Assembly: GCF_024171695.1 (NCBI RefSeq)
Contig: NZ_JAMTCF010000001.1
Location: forward strand, 115,061-179,060
Direction: 5' to 3'
DNA from: Actinosynnema pretiosum
Lineage (GTDB): Bacteria > Actinomycetota > Actinomycetes > Mycobacteriales > Pseudonocardiaceae
DNA: 64,000 nucleotides
Shown: positions 33,063-40,812 of the stretch, piece after piece
How the letters are laid out: every line of letters starts with the position of its first letter
How positions within the stretch are numbered: position 1 is the stretch's first letter
Position numbers and translations under genes: made by a program
The notes under the pieces: model-generated
What the model was told of the DNA's origin: nothing
Databases searched by the model: none
The model's input: only the letters and a program-made list of their open reading frames with translations

Positions 33063-33728
33063 ATGAAGGCTCGATTTGCCATGCCCGCACTGGCCCTGGC
33101 CGCCCTTCCGGCGCTGCTGTTCCAGGGGGTCGCGGGCGCGGACGGCGTCCCGAGCGGGGACGTGTCGGCGGACGCGACGGTCAAGACGGCGTTCGCGGAC
33201 CTGGACGGGGACGGGAACGCGGAGCGAATCACCGTCGAGCTGGTCAAGGCCGACGACCCGGCCAGGCAGCGGATCAGCGCGGTGGTCGGCGGGGTCGCGG
33301 TCAGCGCGCTGACCACCGCGGACGAGCGGGTCGGCGTGCAGCCGATCCAGGTGGTGGACCTGAACGACGACGGCAAGCAGGAGGTGGTGGTGAAGGAGCT
33401 GATGGGCGCGAACACCGACCACTACACCGCGTGGGGCTACCACTACGGCACCCTGTCGCCGGTGACGGACGGCAGTGACTTCACCGGCGCGCCGCTGCGC
33501 TTCCACGAGGGCGGCGGGATGTCGGCGCTGTCGTACTTCGGGTGCGAGGGCGAGGGGGCGGAGCGGAAGTTCAAGATCGCGAGCGGACTGGACTCCGAGT
33601 TCGACGGGACCTTCGAGGGGACGATCACCAGCTACCGGGTGGAGAACGGGATCGCCGAGAGGATCGAGCAGCGGGCGGTGACCGGGTCGCGGTCGCTGTT
33701 CTGGATGGACGCGCGCAGCTGCGCGTGA
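33063..33728 (+). CDS. secreted protein with two calcium-loop-like motifs (VCBS/FG-GAP-like)
   Basis: 221 residues from the ATG at 33063 (TGGGGGACAACG upstream). A signal peptide is clear: MKARFAMPALALAALPALLF with a likely cut after VAGAD. Two DxDxDG-type loops are visible, DLDGDGNAE and DLNDDGKQE, as in FG-GAP repeats and EF-hand-like calcium sites. Cys in YFGCEGEG and at the C-terminus (DARSCA) may form a disulfide. The family has no known function. A Crp-like site upstream hints at cAMP- or redox-dependent expression. Confidence 0.8.
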   Translation: MKARFAMPALALAALPALLFQGVAGADGVPSGDVSADATVKTAFADLDGDGNAERITVELVKADDPARQRISAVVGGVAVSALTTADERVGVQPIQVVDLNDDGKQEVVVKELMGANTDHYTAWGYHYGTLSPVTDGSDFTGAPLRFHEGGGMSALSYFGCEGEGAERKFKIASGLDSEFDGTFEGTITSYRVENGIAERIEQRAVTGSRSLFWMDARSCA

Positions 33729-33737
33729 GGTGAGGTA

Positions 33738-33777
33738 CCGGAGGCGGGGACTCGTCCGGACGAGTCCCCGCCTCCGG
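33738..33777. terminator. 40-bp perfect palindrome, bidirectional terminator
   Basis: The arm CCGGAGGCGGGGACTCGTCC (33738-33757) is the exact complement of 33758-33777 with no loop bases. It sits between convergent stop codons (33728 and 33845). A perfect palindrome of this length without a spacer is also a cruciform candidate. Confidence 0.7.
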
Positions 33778-33844
33778 CGCGTCCCCGACCCGCTCGGTCG
33801 GATCACGTGCTGGGCGGCGGGTTTCGCGGCGGGTCGAGTGGGGC

Positions 33845-35890
33845 TCAGGTCAGGCTCAGGCAGTGGGCCAGTCGGTCTCGGGCGTCCTCGTCCTCGGTTC
33901 TGGCCAGCACCTCGCGGTAGTCCTGGGCGGCGCGGTCGTAGTCGCCGGTTTCCTCCAGGACCAGGGCGCGGTTGTACCTGACCTCCGGGGCGTCCAGCAG
34001 GCGCACCGACTCGTCGAAGTCCGCCAGGGCCCTGGGCAGGTCGCCCGCCTCGTACTCCAGGCGTGCGCGGATCGCCCACGCCTGGGCGCAGTCCGGGTGG
34101 TCGGCGGTCACGGACTCGGCCACCTCGCGGGCCCGGTCGGGGTTGCCTGCTTCGGCTAACGCGGTCGCCTGGACGCAGCGGAGCATCGGGTTGCCTGGGG
34201 ATTGCGCCAGGCCCGCCTCCACGTCCCGCAGGGCGCCCGCGTGGTCGCCTAGGTCGCAGCGGAGCTCCGCTCTGCTGAGCCTGGCCTCGGGGTGGGTCGG
34301 GTCCAGCTCCAGGACCTTGGTGAACTCGGCCAGCGCGCCTTCCGCGTCGCCCAGGGCGAGTCTGGTGTCGCCCAGGTTGTAGTGGACTTCCGGGAACGGC
34401 GGGGAGAGTGGGAGGACGCGTTCGAACGCCTCCAGGGCCTCCTCGTCCCTGCCCAGCTTGCGCAGCATGCTGGCCACGTGGAAGTGGTGCTCCGGGAAGT
34501 CCGGGTCCAGGGCTGCCACGGCCTGGTAGTCGGCCAAGGCCTCCTCGACCTTGCCGGTCATGGCGTTGACCTGGGCCCTGTTGTAGCGCAGCACCGAGCG
34601 GTGCAGGGGGTGTTCGTCCGGGGAGAGGTCGGCGTCCAGCCTGGCCATGCCCTCCTCCAGGAGGCGCATCGCCTCGGCCGGTCTGCCCTGGCGGACTTCC
34701 ACCAGGGCAAGGCCGTTGCGGCTGAAGACGGAGTGGAACGCCCGCTCCTTCGGGTCGCCCAGCTGGTCGGCCAGGGCTATCGAGAGGTTCATCCAGCCCC
34801 TGGCGCGTTGGAAGTCCCTGCGCTCCGCCGGGAAGTGCCTGGCGTACAGCATGGCGCTGCCGTAGGCCAGGTTCATGTGCACCACCGGGTCCGCCGAGGC
34901 CGCCCTGGCCTCGTGGTAGATCTCCTCCGCCTCCTCCGCCCGGCCCACCGAGGCCATCGCGGTGCTGGCGCCCTCGGTGAAGTGCCACCACAGCTCCGGG
35001 TCGCGCTCCCGGTCGACGGCCGCCCTTCCCCGGACGCCGAAGTCGATCGCCGCCTGGTACAGGCCTACCTTGCGGCAGTGGTCCATCGCGGTGAGGAGGG
35101 GGGCGGTTCCGGGAGTGGCACCGCGTTCGGCGTGGAACGGGATCGCGCCCAGTTCCAGGGATTTCTCCCCGATGGCCACCAGTTCCGCCCTGCGGGCGTC
35201 GTGCAGGGCGGCGCGGTGCTCGGCGGAGAGGGAGCGGTAGTCGGCCAGGGATCTCGGGTCGTCCTCGGTGCCGTCGCTGTCCACGTAGGACAGATATGGG
35301 GCGTCGGGGACGGGTGGAGCATCCAGCGCAGTGGTGTGGGCGGGGAGGATCTCCTTGAGGGACAGGGGCAGTTCGCCCTTCGGGTCCTCCAGCTCGGCGG
35401 TTCCGGTGCAGACCACCAGGCGCAGGTTCGGCAGGTCCGCCCTGCGCAGGAGGACCGCGATGAACTCCTGGTCGGTCGGGTCCGCGTGGTGGGCGTTGTC
35501 GATCACCAGGGTGGCGGGGGCGTCCAGGGCCGCGCGCAGGAGGTCGGCCAGGCCGTTGGCGATGTTCAGGGTGTGCAGGCGGGAGTAGAAGCGGGTGCGC
35601 TCCTCGGTGCTCACCGTCCACTCCATGCTCGACCACGGGGACGGGACCAGCGCGGCGAGTTCCGGGGCCGCGGTCGCGACCTCGATGTTGTGGCGGGCGG
35701 CCAGGTCCGGGTGGCGGGCGAAGAGGGTGGGGCCCACGGCTCGGAGCAGTGCGCCCGCCGCCGAGTACGGGCCGCGCAGGTTGTGGTGGGCGTCGACGCG
35801 GGCCAGCAGCGGGGGCAGGTCCAGGGTCGCCACGTGGGCGGCGCGGTCGGCCGCTCGGTCGGCGCGGACCCACAGGTGTCTTGCGGTCAC
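33845..35890 (-). CDS. TPR protein with STAND-like N-terminus lacking a P-loop
   Basis: 681 residues from a GTG at 35890 that overlaps the stop of the metalloprotease gene by four bases. Residues about 1-220 look like a degenerate STAND/AAA module: LPPLLARVDAHHNLRGPYSAAGALLRAV at the place of the P-loop has no GxxxxGKT, while a Walker-B-like TLVIDNAHHADPTDQEFIAVLLRR is kept. Residues about 245-440 are helical repeats, and about 440-680 clear TPRs (AEALADYQAVAALDPDFPE-type units, such as EGALAEFTKVLELDPTHPEAR). No helix-turn-helix and no membrane segment. Tight coupling suggests that it works with the RRE-protease and the peptide, as a scaffold or peptide sensor. Function unknown. Confidence 0.8.
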   Translation of the reverse strand: MTARHLWVRADRAADRAAHVATLDLPPLLARVDAHHNLRGPYSAAGALLRAVGPTLFARHPDLAARHNIEVATAAPELAALVPSPWSSMEWTVSTEERTRFYSRLHTLNIANGLADLLRAALDAPATLVIDNAHHADPTDQEFIAVLLRRADLPNLRLVVCTGTAELEDPKGELPLSLKEILPAHTTALDAPPVPDAPYLSYVDSDGTEDDPRSLADYRSLSAEHRAALHDARRAELVAIGEKSLELGAIPFHAERGATPGTAPLLTAMDHCRKVGLYQAAIDFGVRGRAAVDRERDPELWWHFTEGASTAMASVGRAEEAEEIYHEARAASADPVVHMNLAYGSAMLYARHFPAERRDFQRARGWMNLSIALADQLGDPKERAFHSVFSRNGLALVEVRQGRPAEAMRLLEEGMARLDADLSPDEHPLHRSVLRYNRAQVNAMTGKVEEALADYQAVAALDPDFPEHHFHVASMLRKLGRDEEALEAFERVLPLSPPFPEVHYNLGDTRLALGDAEGALAEFTKVLELDPTHPEARLSRAELRCDLGDHAGALRDVEAGLAQSPGNPMLRCVQATALAEAGNPDRAREVAESVTADHPDCAQAWAIRARLEYEAGDLPRALADFDESVRLLDAPEVRYNRALVLEETGDYDRAAQDYREVLARTEDEDARDRLAHCLSLT

Positions 35891-37077
35891 CGGTCACGTC
35901 CCTTTCCACGGCGGCGGTCGCGCAGGGCGAGCAGTCCGTAGACGGCGATGGGGATGAGGGAGAAGGTCAGGAACACCGACGAGTCCAGGACCTGGAGCGG
36001 GGTGCCGCCCGACGAGAAGCGGGTGAGCACGCCCTTGAACATGAACCAGGTGACCGGGGCCAGTGCCAGGGCGAAGGTGGTCAGGCTGATCGCGTAGCCG
36101 ACCGGGACGAGCCAGGCGTACCAGTGGGCGACCCTGCGGTCGACCGGGTGCCAGGTGGACTCGTCGACCAGGCGGTGCGGTCTGCGCAGGAGGCGGTTGA
36201 CGCGGTTGCGCAGGGTGCCCCTGACGGCCGTGTGCAGGTCGACGCAGCCCAGGACGGTGCTGGCCAGGACGTACAGGTCGGTGCGCAGGTAGAACGAGAA
36301 CTGCCAGGCGACGCGCAGGAGGGTGGCGAACGAGACGGCCAGGCAGAAGCGGCCGGTGAGGGAGAGGGCGCCGTCGGGGGTCCGGGTGAGGTCGGCGGCG
36401 GTGGTGAGGGCGGCCATCGCGAGGACGTCGGCGAGCATCCCGGCCAGGATCGGCAGGTAGCGCTTGCGCCTGGGGACGGTGACCAGGCTGTCCATGGACG
36501 TCTCCAGGACGATGAAGTACAGCCTGCGGCCGATGCTGAGCCTGGACGGGAGGCCGAGCCTGCGGCCCGCCAGGGCGTGGAAGGACTCGTGCAGGAGCAG
36601 GAGCGGGAGGGCCGCGGCGAACAGGGTGGCCTGGATGAGCGAGTAGTACTCGGTGTAGAAGATGTGCCGGAACGTGGGGCGCAGGTCGGGGGCGCGGAAC
36701 GCGGCGTGGACCGCCCAGGCGATCAGGGCGGCGTAGGCGAGCATCGCGGGGCGGGAGAACAGGACCTGGCCGAGGCGTTGCCAGCGGACGTGCGTCGTGG
36801 CGGGCGCGGTGGCGGCCGGTTCCCCGGTGCGCACGAAGTCCAGGTCGTGCAGGACTTCCACGACGTCGTCGATGTCCACCGGTTCGCCGTAGTGGCGCTC
36901 GTACCAGGTGGCGGCGCGGGCCGGGGGCTCGCCGTCGGCGATGCGGCGCACGAGCTCGGCGCCGTCCGGCGGGAAGACCGCGTAGGACTCGATGTCCCTG
37001 CGGCCCACGGTCACGTCGTCGCCGTCCTCCAGGTACACCAGCGGGTGCAGCGGGAGCGGCCGGTCCAGGTCGGGCAC
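35887..37077 (-). CDS. PqqD-like (RRE) domain fused to a membrane HExxH metalloprotease
   Basis: 396 residues from a GTG at 37077 (AAGGA about nine bases upstream). Residues about 25-82 (IESYAVFPPDGAELVRRIADGE, then a helix and VDIDDVVEVLHDLDFV) match the PqqD-like winged fold that binds leader peptides in RiPP pathways. Residues about 105-390 hold about six to seven membrane helices with His163-Glu-Ser-Phe-His167 in LLLLHESFHALAGRRLGLPS, the M50-type zinc site, and GMLADVLAM as a candidate third ligand. It would bind a peptide at its cytoplasmic domain and cut it at or in the membrane. It lies between a peptide gene and a TPR gene in one operon. Confidence 0.85.
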   Translation of the reverse strand: MPDLDRPLPLHPLVYLEDGDDVTVGRRDIESYAVFPPDGAELVRRIADGEPPARAATWYERHYGEPVDIDDVVEVLHDLDFVRTGEPAATAPATTHVRWQRLGQVLFSRPAMLAYAALIAWAVHAAFRAPDLRPTFRHIFYTEYYSLIQATLFAAALPLLLLHESFHALAGRRLGLPSRLSIGRRLYFIVLETSMDSLVTVPRRKRYLPILAGMLADVLAMAALTTAADLTRTPDGALSLTGRFCLAVSFATLLRVAWQFSFYLRTDLYVLASTVLGCVDLHTAVRGTLRNRVNRLLRRPHRLVDESTWHPVDRRVAHWYAWLVPVGYAISLTTFALALAPVTWFMFKGVLTRFSSGGTPLQVLDSSVFLTFSLIPIAVYGLLALRDRRRGKGRDR

Positions 37078-37112
37078 GTGCGGGGTCCTTCCGCTCCGTC
37101 GGTCTGCCGGGT

Positions 37113-37149
37113 GGTCCGGGCGGCGACCGGGGTGGCCGCCGCCCGGACC
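37113..37149 (-). terminator. hairpin between the peptide gene and the protease gene (attenuator)
   Basis: GGTCCGGGCGGC (37113-37124) pairs perfectly with GCCGCCCGGACC (37138-37149) around a 13-base loop. It begins seven bases after the peptide stop codon. No T-tract follows, so it probably acts as a partial terminator or as a 3' stabiliser that lets the peptide be made in excess over the downstream proteins. Confidence 0.7.
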
Positions 37150-37155
37150 CGGTGC

Positions 37156-37260
37156 TCAGCTGGCGGGCAGGGTGGGGACCTTGTACTGCGAGCAGGCCGC
37201 CGCGGTCAGCCGGACCGGGCCGACCTTGCGCACGGTGATCTTCTTCATCTTGGGCTTCAT
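37156..37260 (-). CDS. 34-residue peptide, candidate RiPP precursor
   Basis: The ATG at 37260 has GGAGG nine bases upstream, one of the best ribosome binding sites in the window. The product begins MKPKMKKITVRK (strongly basic leader-like part) and ends ACSQYKVPTLPAS. It has one Cys (23), one Tyr (26) and two Pro near the C-terminus. It has no signal peptide or membrane helix. It precedes, on the same strand, a gene for a PqqD-like domain fused to a membrane metalloprotease, with a hairpin in the 78-base gap. I infer that the basic N-terminal half is the leader recognised by that domain and that the Cys/Tyr/Pro tail is the core. I know of no characterised peptide of this sequence. Confidence 0.7.
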   Translation of the reverse strand: MKPKMKKITVRKVGPVRLTAAACSQYKVPTLPAS

Positions 37261-37304
37261 CGGGGTACACCTCCAGGGGCGGCGTCCAAGGACGCGCGGA
37301 ACCG

Positions 37305-37325
37305 ATTCCCGAGGGTTTCGGGAAT
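37305..37325. promoter_or_regulatory. inverted repeat upstream of the peptide gene
   Basis: ATTCCCGA (37305-37312) and TCGGGAAT (37318-37325) are perfect arms around five bases, 45 bases upstream of the peptide start. It may be an operator for the RiPP-like operon. The remaining 37326-37800 is clearly less GC-rich than its surroundings and holds no gene I can support; no convincing -35/-10 pair stands out. Confidence 0.4.
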
Positions 37326-37800
37326 TGATTTCTGGCGTTTTCCGGTGCGTCGCGCCACTTCGCCGATCAACGCGGCACCGTCAGGACTTTAGGCGTGGGG
37401 GCGGTTGTCCACGATCGACCACAAGGGTGAACGGGGAGATGTGGATCACATTCGACTGTCGGGTTGTCCGGCGGGTTGAAGAATTGCCCGGTGGGCGGTT
37501 CGGGGGATCGGCGGAGTGGCGTTCCGACGCCTTTGGTCCGGTTGACGCGCCACCGCTGCGGTGGACGGAGCCCCGCGTGGCCTGCAAGTTCGCAGCGCTT
37601 GGCCACTGGGGTGACGTCGCGGGCGGTCGCGCCGAAGCTCGCCGGGGTTCGGGGTGGAAGATTGCTGAAAAATTTTCCGGATTGGCGATGGGCAGGGTTG
37701 GTCATTGCCATCGGGGGTTCTTCGTGCTGTGGTGGATCGCGCTTCCGACTGCACCGGCGAGTTCCGAGTGGCGGGGGTGACGCTTTGGGCGCGGCGGTTT

Positions 37801-38229
37801 TCAGAACGCGACGCGGCGGACGGACTCGGGGTGCAGGACGAGGCGGTCCCAGTCCTGGGTGAGGACGTCGGCGAGGTCGGTTTCGCGGGCGGGGTCGGAC
37901 AGGTCCCAGTAGCGGGCGGCCATGCGGGCGTAGAGGTCGCGGCCCGCGTTCGGCTCGATCACGACGTGGCCGGTGACCGCGACCCAGCGCTCGCGCTCCT
38001 CCACCGGGGCGGCGACGATCAGCGAGGCGCGGGGGTCGCGGCGCAGTCGGCGGACCTTGAGAGCGTCCGGGGCGCTGATGAACTGGACGAGGCCGTCGGT
38101 GGTGAGGTCGAACCAGATCGGGCGGGCCTGGGGCGGGGTCGGGCCTGCCGCCGTGGTGAGGAAGCCGTGGAGGGGGCGGGCGAGGAACTCGCGGTCGGCT
38201 TCGGTGAGGGGGGATTCGGTGGTGGGCAT
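37801..38229 (-). CDS. PPOX-class (FMN/F420-binding split-barrel) oxidoreductase
   Basis: 142 residues from the ATG at 38229. It has the split-barrel flavin fold of the pyridoxamine-phosphate-oxidase-like/F420-dependent family: FLARPLHGFLTTAAG, RPIWFDLTTDGLVQFISAPDALKVRRLRRDPRASLIVAAP, WVAVTGHVVIEP and ARYWDLSDP. Such actinobacterial proteins usually reduce small molecules with F420H2 or bind haem/biliverdin. The substrate is unknown. It follows the MacB-type operon on the same strand after a terminator. Confidence 0.85.
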   Translation of the reverse strand: MPTTESPLTEADREFLARPLHGFLTTAAGPTPPQARPIWFDLTTDGLVQFISAPDALKVRRLRRDPRASLIVAAPVEERERWVAVTGHVVIEPNAGRDLYARMAARYWDLSDPARETDLADVLTQDWDRLVLHPESVRRVAF

Positions 38230-38267
38230 GGGGTTCCTGTTCCCCGGTGGGGCGCGGGGCAATCAGG

Positions 38268-38302
38268 CCTGCCCGCCGAGAGGGGAAGGCTCGGCGGGCA
38301 GG
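38268..38302 (-). terminator. terminator of the MacB-type ABC operon
   Basis: CCTGCCCGCCGAG (38268-38280) pairs perfectly with CTCGGCGGGCAGG (38290-38302) around a nine-base loop. It lies 42 bases after the permease stop (minus strand) and upstream of the PPOX gene, so the two are separate units. Confidence 0.7.
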
Positions 38303-38343
38303 GGCGGTGGGGGCAGGGGTGTCGGGGCAGGGGTGCCGGGAAC

Positions 38344-40812
38344 TCAGGTCGTCGAGCCCAGGAGGGACACCGGGGGTGGGCGGAGGGTGGTGCGGGCCGG
38401 GATCGTGGTCGCGGTCAGGGTGAGGAGGAGGGTGGTCGCGGTGATCGTCGCCCAGACCTGCCAGGGGGTTGTAGGGATCGGGGACTCAGTCAGGCCGTAG
38501 GACAGGCCCGCCAGGGCCGGGAGGACGGCTGCCGCGCCTACCAGCAGGGCGATCGACGTCAGGAGCAACGCCTCCAGGCGGACGACGCGCAGGACCTGCG
38601 CCCGCCTCGTGCCGACGAGGCGGAGCAGGGCGAACTCCTGGCCGCGTCGTGCGGTCGCCATCACCAGGGTGTTCACCACCGAGATGGCCAGGTAGCCCAG
38701 GAGCACCACCAGGGCGATCAGGTTCGTCCACGAGTCGCCGTCGCGCTCGGACTCGCCCGCCGACGCCAGGTGCGCGCTGTCCACCGCCCGCACGCCCGTG
38801 AAGGGGCCGAGCGCGGCCGTCACGGTCGGTTCGTCGGCGCCTCGCACGAGGACCAGGTGGTCGAGCTTGGTGGTGGTGTGCGGGAGGAGGACGTCGTGCG
38901 GGAGGGTCACGTCGCCGTAGCCCAGGCCCCGCGCGTACAGGGCCGTCACCTGCGGGGTGATCTCCGCGCCGTCGCCGAGGACCAGCGGGAGGCGGTCGCC
39001 TGGGGACACGCCCAGGGTCGCCGCCGCCTGGGTGCTCAGGGCCACCGAGTCGGCGGTCATCGCGTTCAGGTCGCCCTCTCGGACGTCCAGGTCCAGGACG
39101 GTCGCCGGGGTGTCCACGCCCTGGGCGGCGAGCGGGGTCAGGTTCGGCTCGCCGAGGGTGGTGTGCCGGGCCGCCACCTGGCCGCGCACCAGCGGGACCA
39201 CGTCGTCCGCGACCTCGCGCAGCGCGTCGGTCACCTGCGGCGCCACACCGGCCTCGCCCGCCACGACCACGTCGGCGCGCATCCCCTCGGTGGACTGGGC
39301 GCTCGCCGCCGCCGCGACCGTGGTCTGGGTGAACACCTGCACGCCCGCGACCGTGACGGCCAGCAGGATCGGGACGACCACCGACGCGAAGCGGCGGGCG
39401 TTCGCCCTGACGGACGCCAGCGCCAGCGGCGCGGCGACCGGGGCCAGCGCGGTCAGCGGGCGGGACACCAGGGACGTCGCGGCCAGCACCAGGCGCGGGC
39501 CCAGCAGGGCGGCGCCGATCACGGTCAGCATCGCGGACGCCGCCGCGCCCGCCGCTGCCAGCTCGCCGGGGATGACCAGGGGCAGTGCGCAGAGGACCAG
39601 GCCCGAGGCGACGCACGCCCAGCCTGAGCGGGCCCGCAGGGCGCTGACCTGCGGAGGTGCGAGGGCGGACTCGCGCAGGGCGGTCATCGGGTCCGCCGAC
39701 GCCGGGCGGCGCACGGCCAGCCAGGCGGCGAAGCGGGCGGTTCCCACGACGAGGAGGATCGCGGCCAGCGGGGGCGCCGGGCTCAGTGCCAGGGCGAAGT
39801 CGGGTGGGAGCTGGCCGGCGTCGGCGAACGCGTCGCGGAGCAGGCCCGCCGCCCAGATCCCCGGCAGCGCGCCCAGGACGGCGGCGGCGCCCGAGACCAG
39901 GAGGACCTCGGTCCCCACCATGCGGTGGATCTGCGCCGGGGTCGCGGCGACCGCGCGCAGCAGCGCCAGCTCCCTGGCGCGCTGGCCGATCGACAGGGCC
40001 AGGGTGCTCGCCACGACCAGGACGGCGATCATCAGGGTGGTGCCCGCGAACGAGCTGGACAGCGTGATCAGGTAGCCGCGCGCCTCCCCCGCGTCCAGGA
40101 ACTCGGCGTCACCCCGCCGCACCCCGGTGTAGGTGGTCGCGCCGGGCAGGGCGGCGGCGATCGACTCGGCGAGCGCGTCGGGGTCGACGCCCTGATCGGC
40201 CAGCACGCCGACCACGTCCACCTGGCCGCCCGCCAGCTCCAGGGCCCTCTGGTCGGTCAGGTACGCGGCGGGCCTGCGCGGGACGGACGTGCCGGTCACG
40301 CCGGTGACCTCGTACTCCTCGGGCACCCCGCCCACCGCCACCGGCACGCGCGAGCCGGGGGACGCGCCCAGCTCGGCGGCCAGACCGGCGTCCAGGACCA
40401 GCTCGGTCGGGGTGGCGGGGGCGCGGCCCCCGACCAGCTCGGACGGGGCCAGCGCCGCCGTCCCCCAGCCGACGGCCTGCGCGGGGACGCCGTCCACGAG
40501 CACGGCGGTCGCCGACTCCGGGATCGCCTCGCGCACCCCCGGCACCGCCGCGACGCGGGCGGCGGCGTCGGCGGGCAGCGGGGCGCGCTCGGCAAGGCGC
40601 AGGTCGAGGTCCTCCACGACCTCCACGGCCTGGGCGGCGCCCACGACCACGTCCGCGCCCGCGTACCGCTGCGGCGGCACGCCCGAGCGCAGGCCGGACT
40701 CCAGCAGCACGCCCAGCGCGGTGAGCAGGGCGGAGGCGAGCAGGACGGACACGACGACGGCCGCGAACGAGCCGAGGCGGTGCCGCACGGAGGCGAGCGC
40801 GAGGGTCCGCAT
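38344..40812 (-). CDS. ABC transporter permease (FtsX/MacB-like, two FtsX domains)
   Basis: 822 residues from the ATG at 40812, whose first base follows the overlap TGATG with the ATPase stop. An N-terminal helix (LGSFAAVVVSVLLASALLTAL) is followed by a large extracytoplasmic domain, three helices of a first FtsX domain (about 255-370), a second loop domain, and a second FtsX triplet near the C-terminus (LIALVVLLGYLAISVVNTLVMATARRGQEFALLRLVGT, ending VWATITATTLLLTLTATTI). This duplicated form is standard for actinobacterial drug/peptide exporters of the MacB class. It works with the ATPase at 40812-41582; the divergent two-component system probably controls both. Confidence 0.9.
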   Translation of the reverse strand: MRTLALASVRHRLGSFAAVVVSVLLASALLTALGVLLESGLRSGVPPQRYAGADVVVGAAQAVEVVEDLDLRLAERAPLPADAAARVAAVPGVREAIPESATAVLVDGVPAQAVGWGTAALAPSELVGGRAPATPTELVLDAGLAAELGASPGSRVPVAVGGVPEEYEVTGVTGTSVPRRPAAYLTDQRALELAGGQVDVVGVLADQGVDPDALAESIAAALPGATTYTGVRRGDAEFLDAGEARGYLITLSSSFAGTTLMIAVLVVASTLALSIGQRARELALLRAVAATPAQIHRMVGTEVLLVSGAAAVLGALPGIWAAGLLRDAFADAGQLPPDFALALSPAPPLAAILLVVGTARFAAWLAVRRPASADPMTALRESALAPPQVSALRARSGWACVASGLVLCALPLVIPGELAAAGAAASAMLTVIGAALLGPRLVLAATSLVSRPLTALAPVAAPLALASVRANARRFASVVVPILLAVTVAGVQVFTQTTVAAAASAQSTEGMRADVVVAGEAGVAPQVTDALREVADDVVPLVRGQVAARHTTLGEPNLTPLAAQGVDTPATVLDLDVREGDLNAMTADSVALSTQAAATLGVSPGDRLPLVLGDGAEITPQVTALYARGLGYGDVTLPHDVLLPHTTTKLDHLVLVRGADEPTVTAALGPFTGVRAVDSAHLASAGESERDGDSWTNLIALVVLLGYLAISVVNTLVMATARRGQEFALLRLVGTRRAQVLRVVRLEALLLTSIALLVGAAAVLPALAGLSYGLTESPIPTTPWQVWATITATTLLLTLTATTIPARTTLRPPPVSLLGSTT

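Noticed and set aside
30133..33090. 985-codon minus-strand frame opposite copA and ctaG
   Set aside because: His/Arg/Pro-rich shadow of two convincingly identified plus-strand genes.
37439..37780. Possible 113-codon plus-strand gene upstream of the PPOX gene
   Set aside because: The GGGGAG motif is directly adjacent to the ATG, no family is recognised and codon bias is weak; region left as intergenic.
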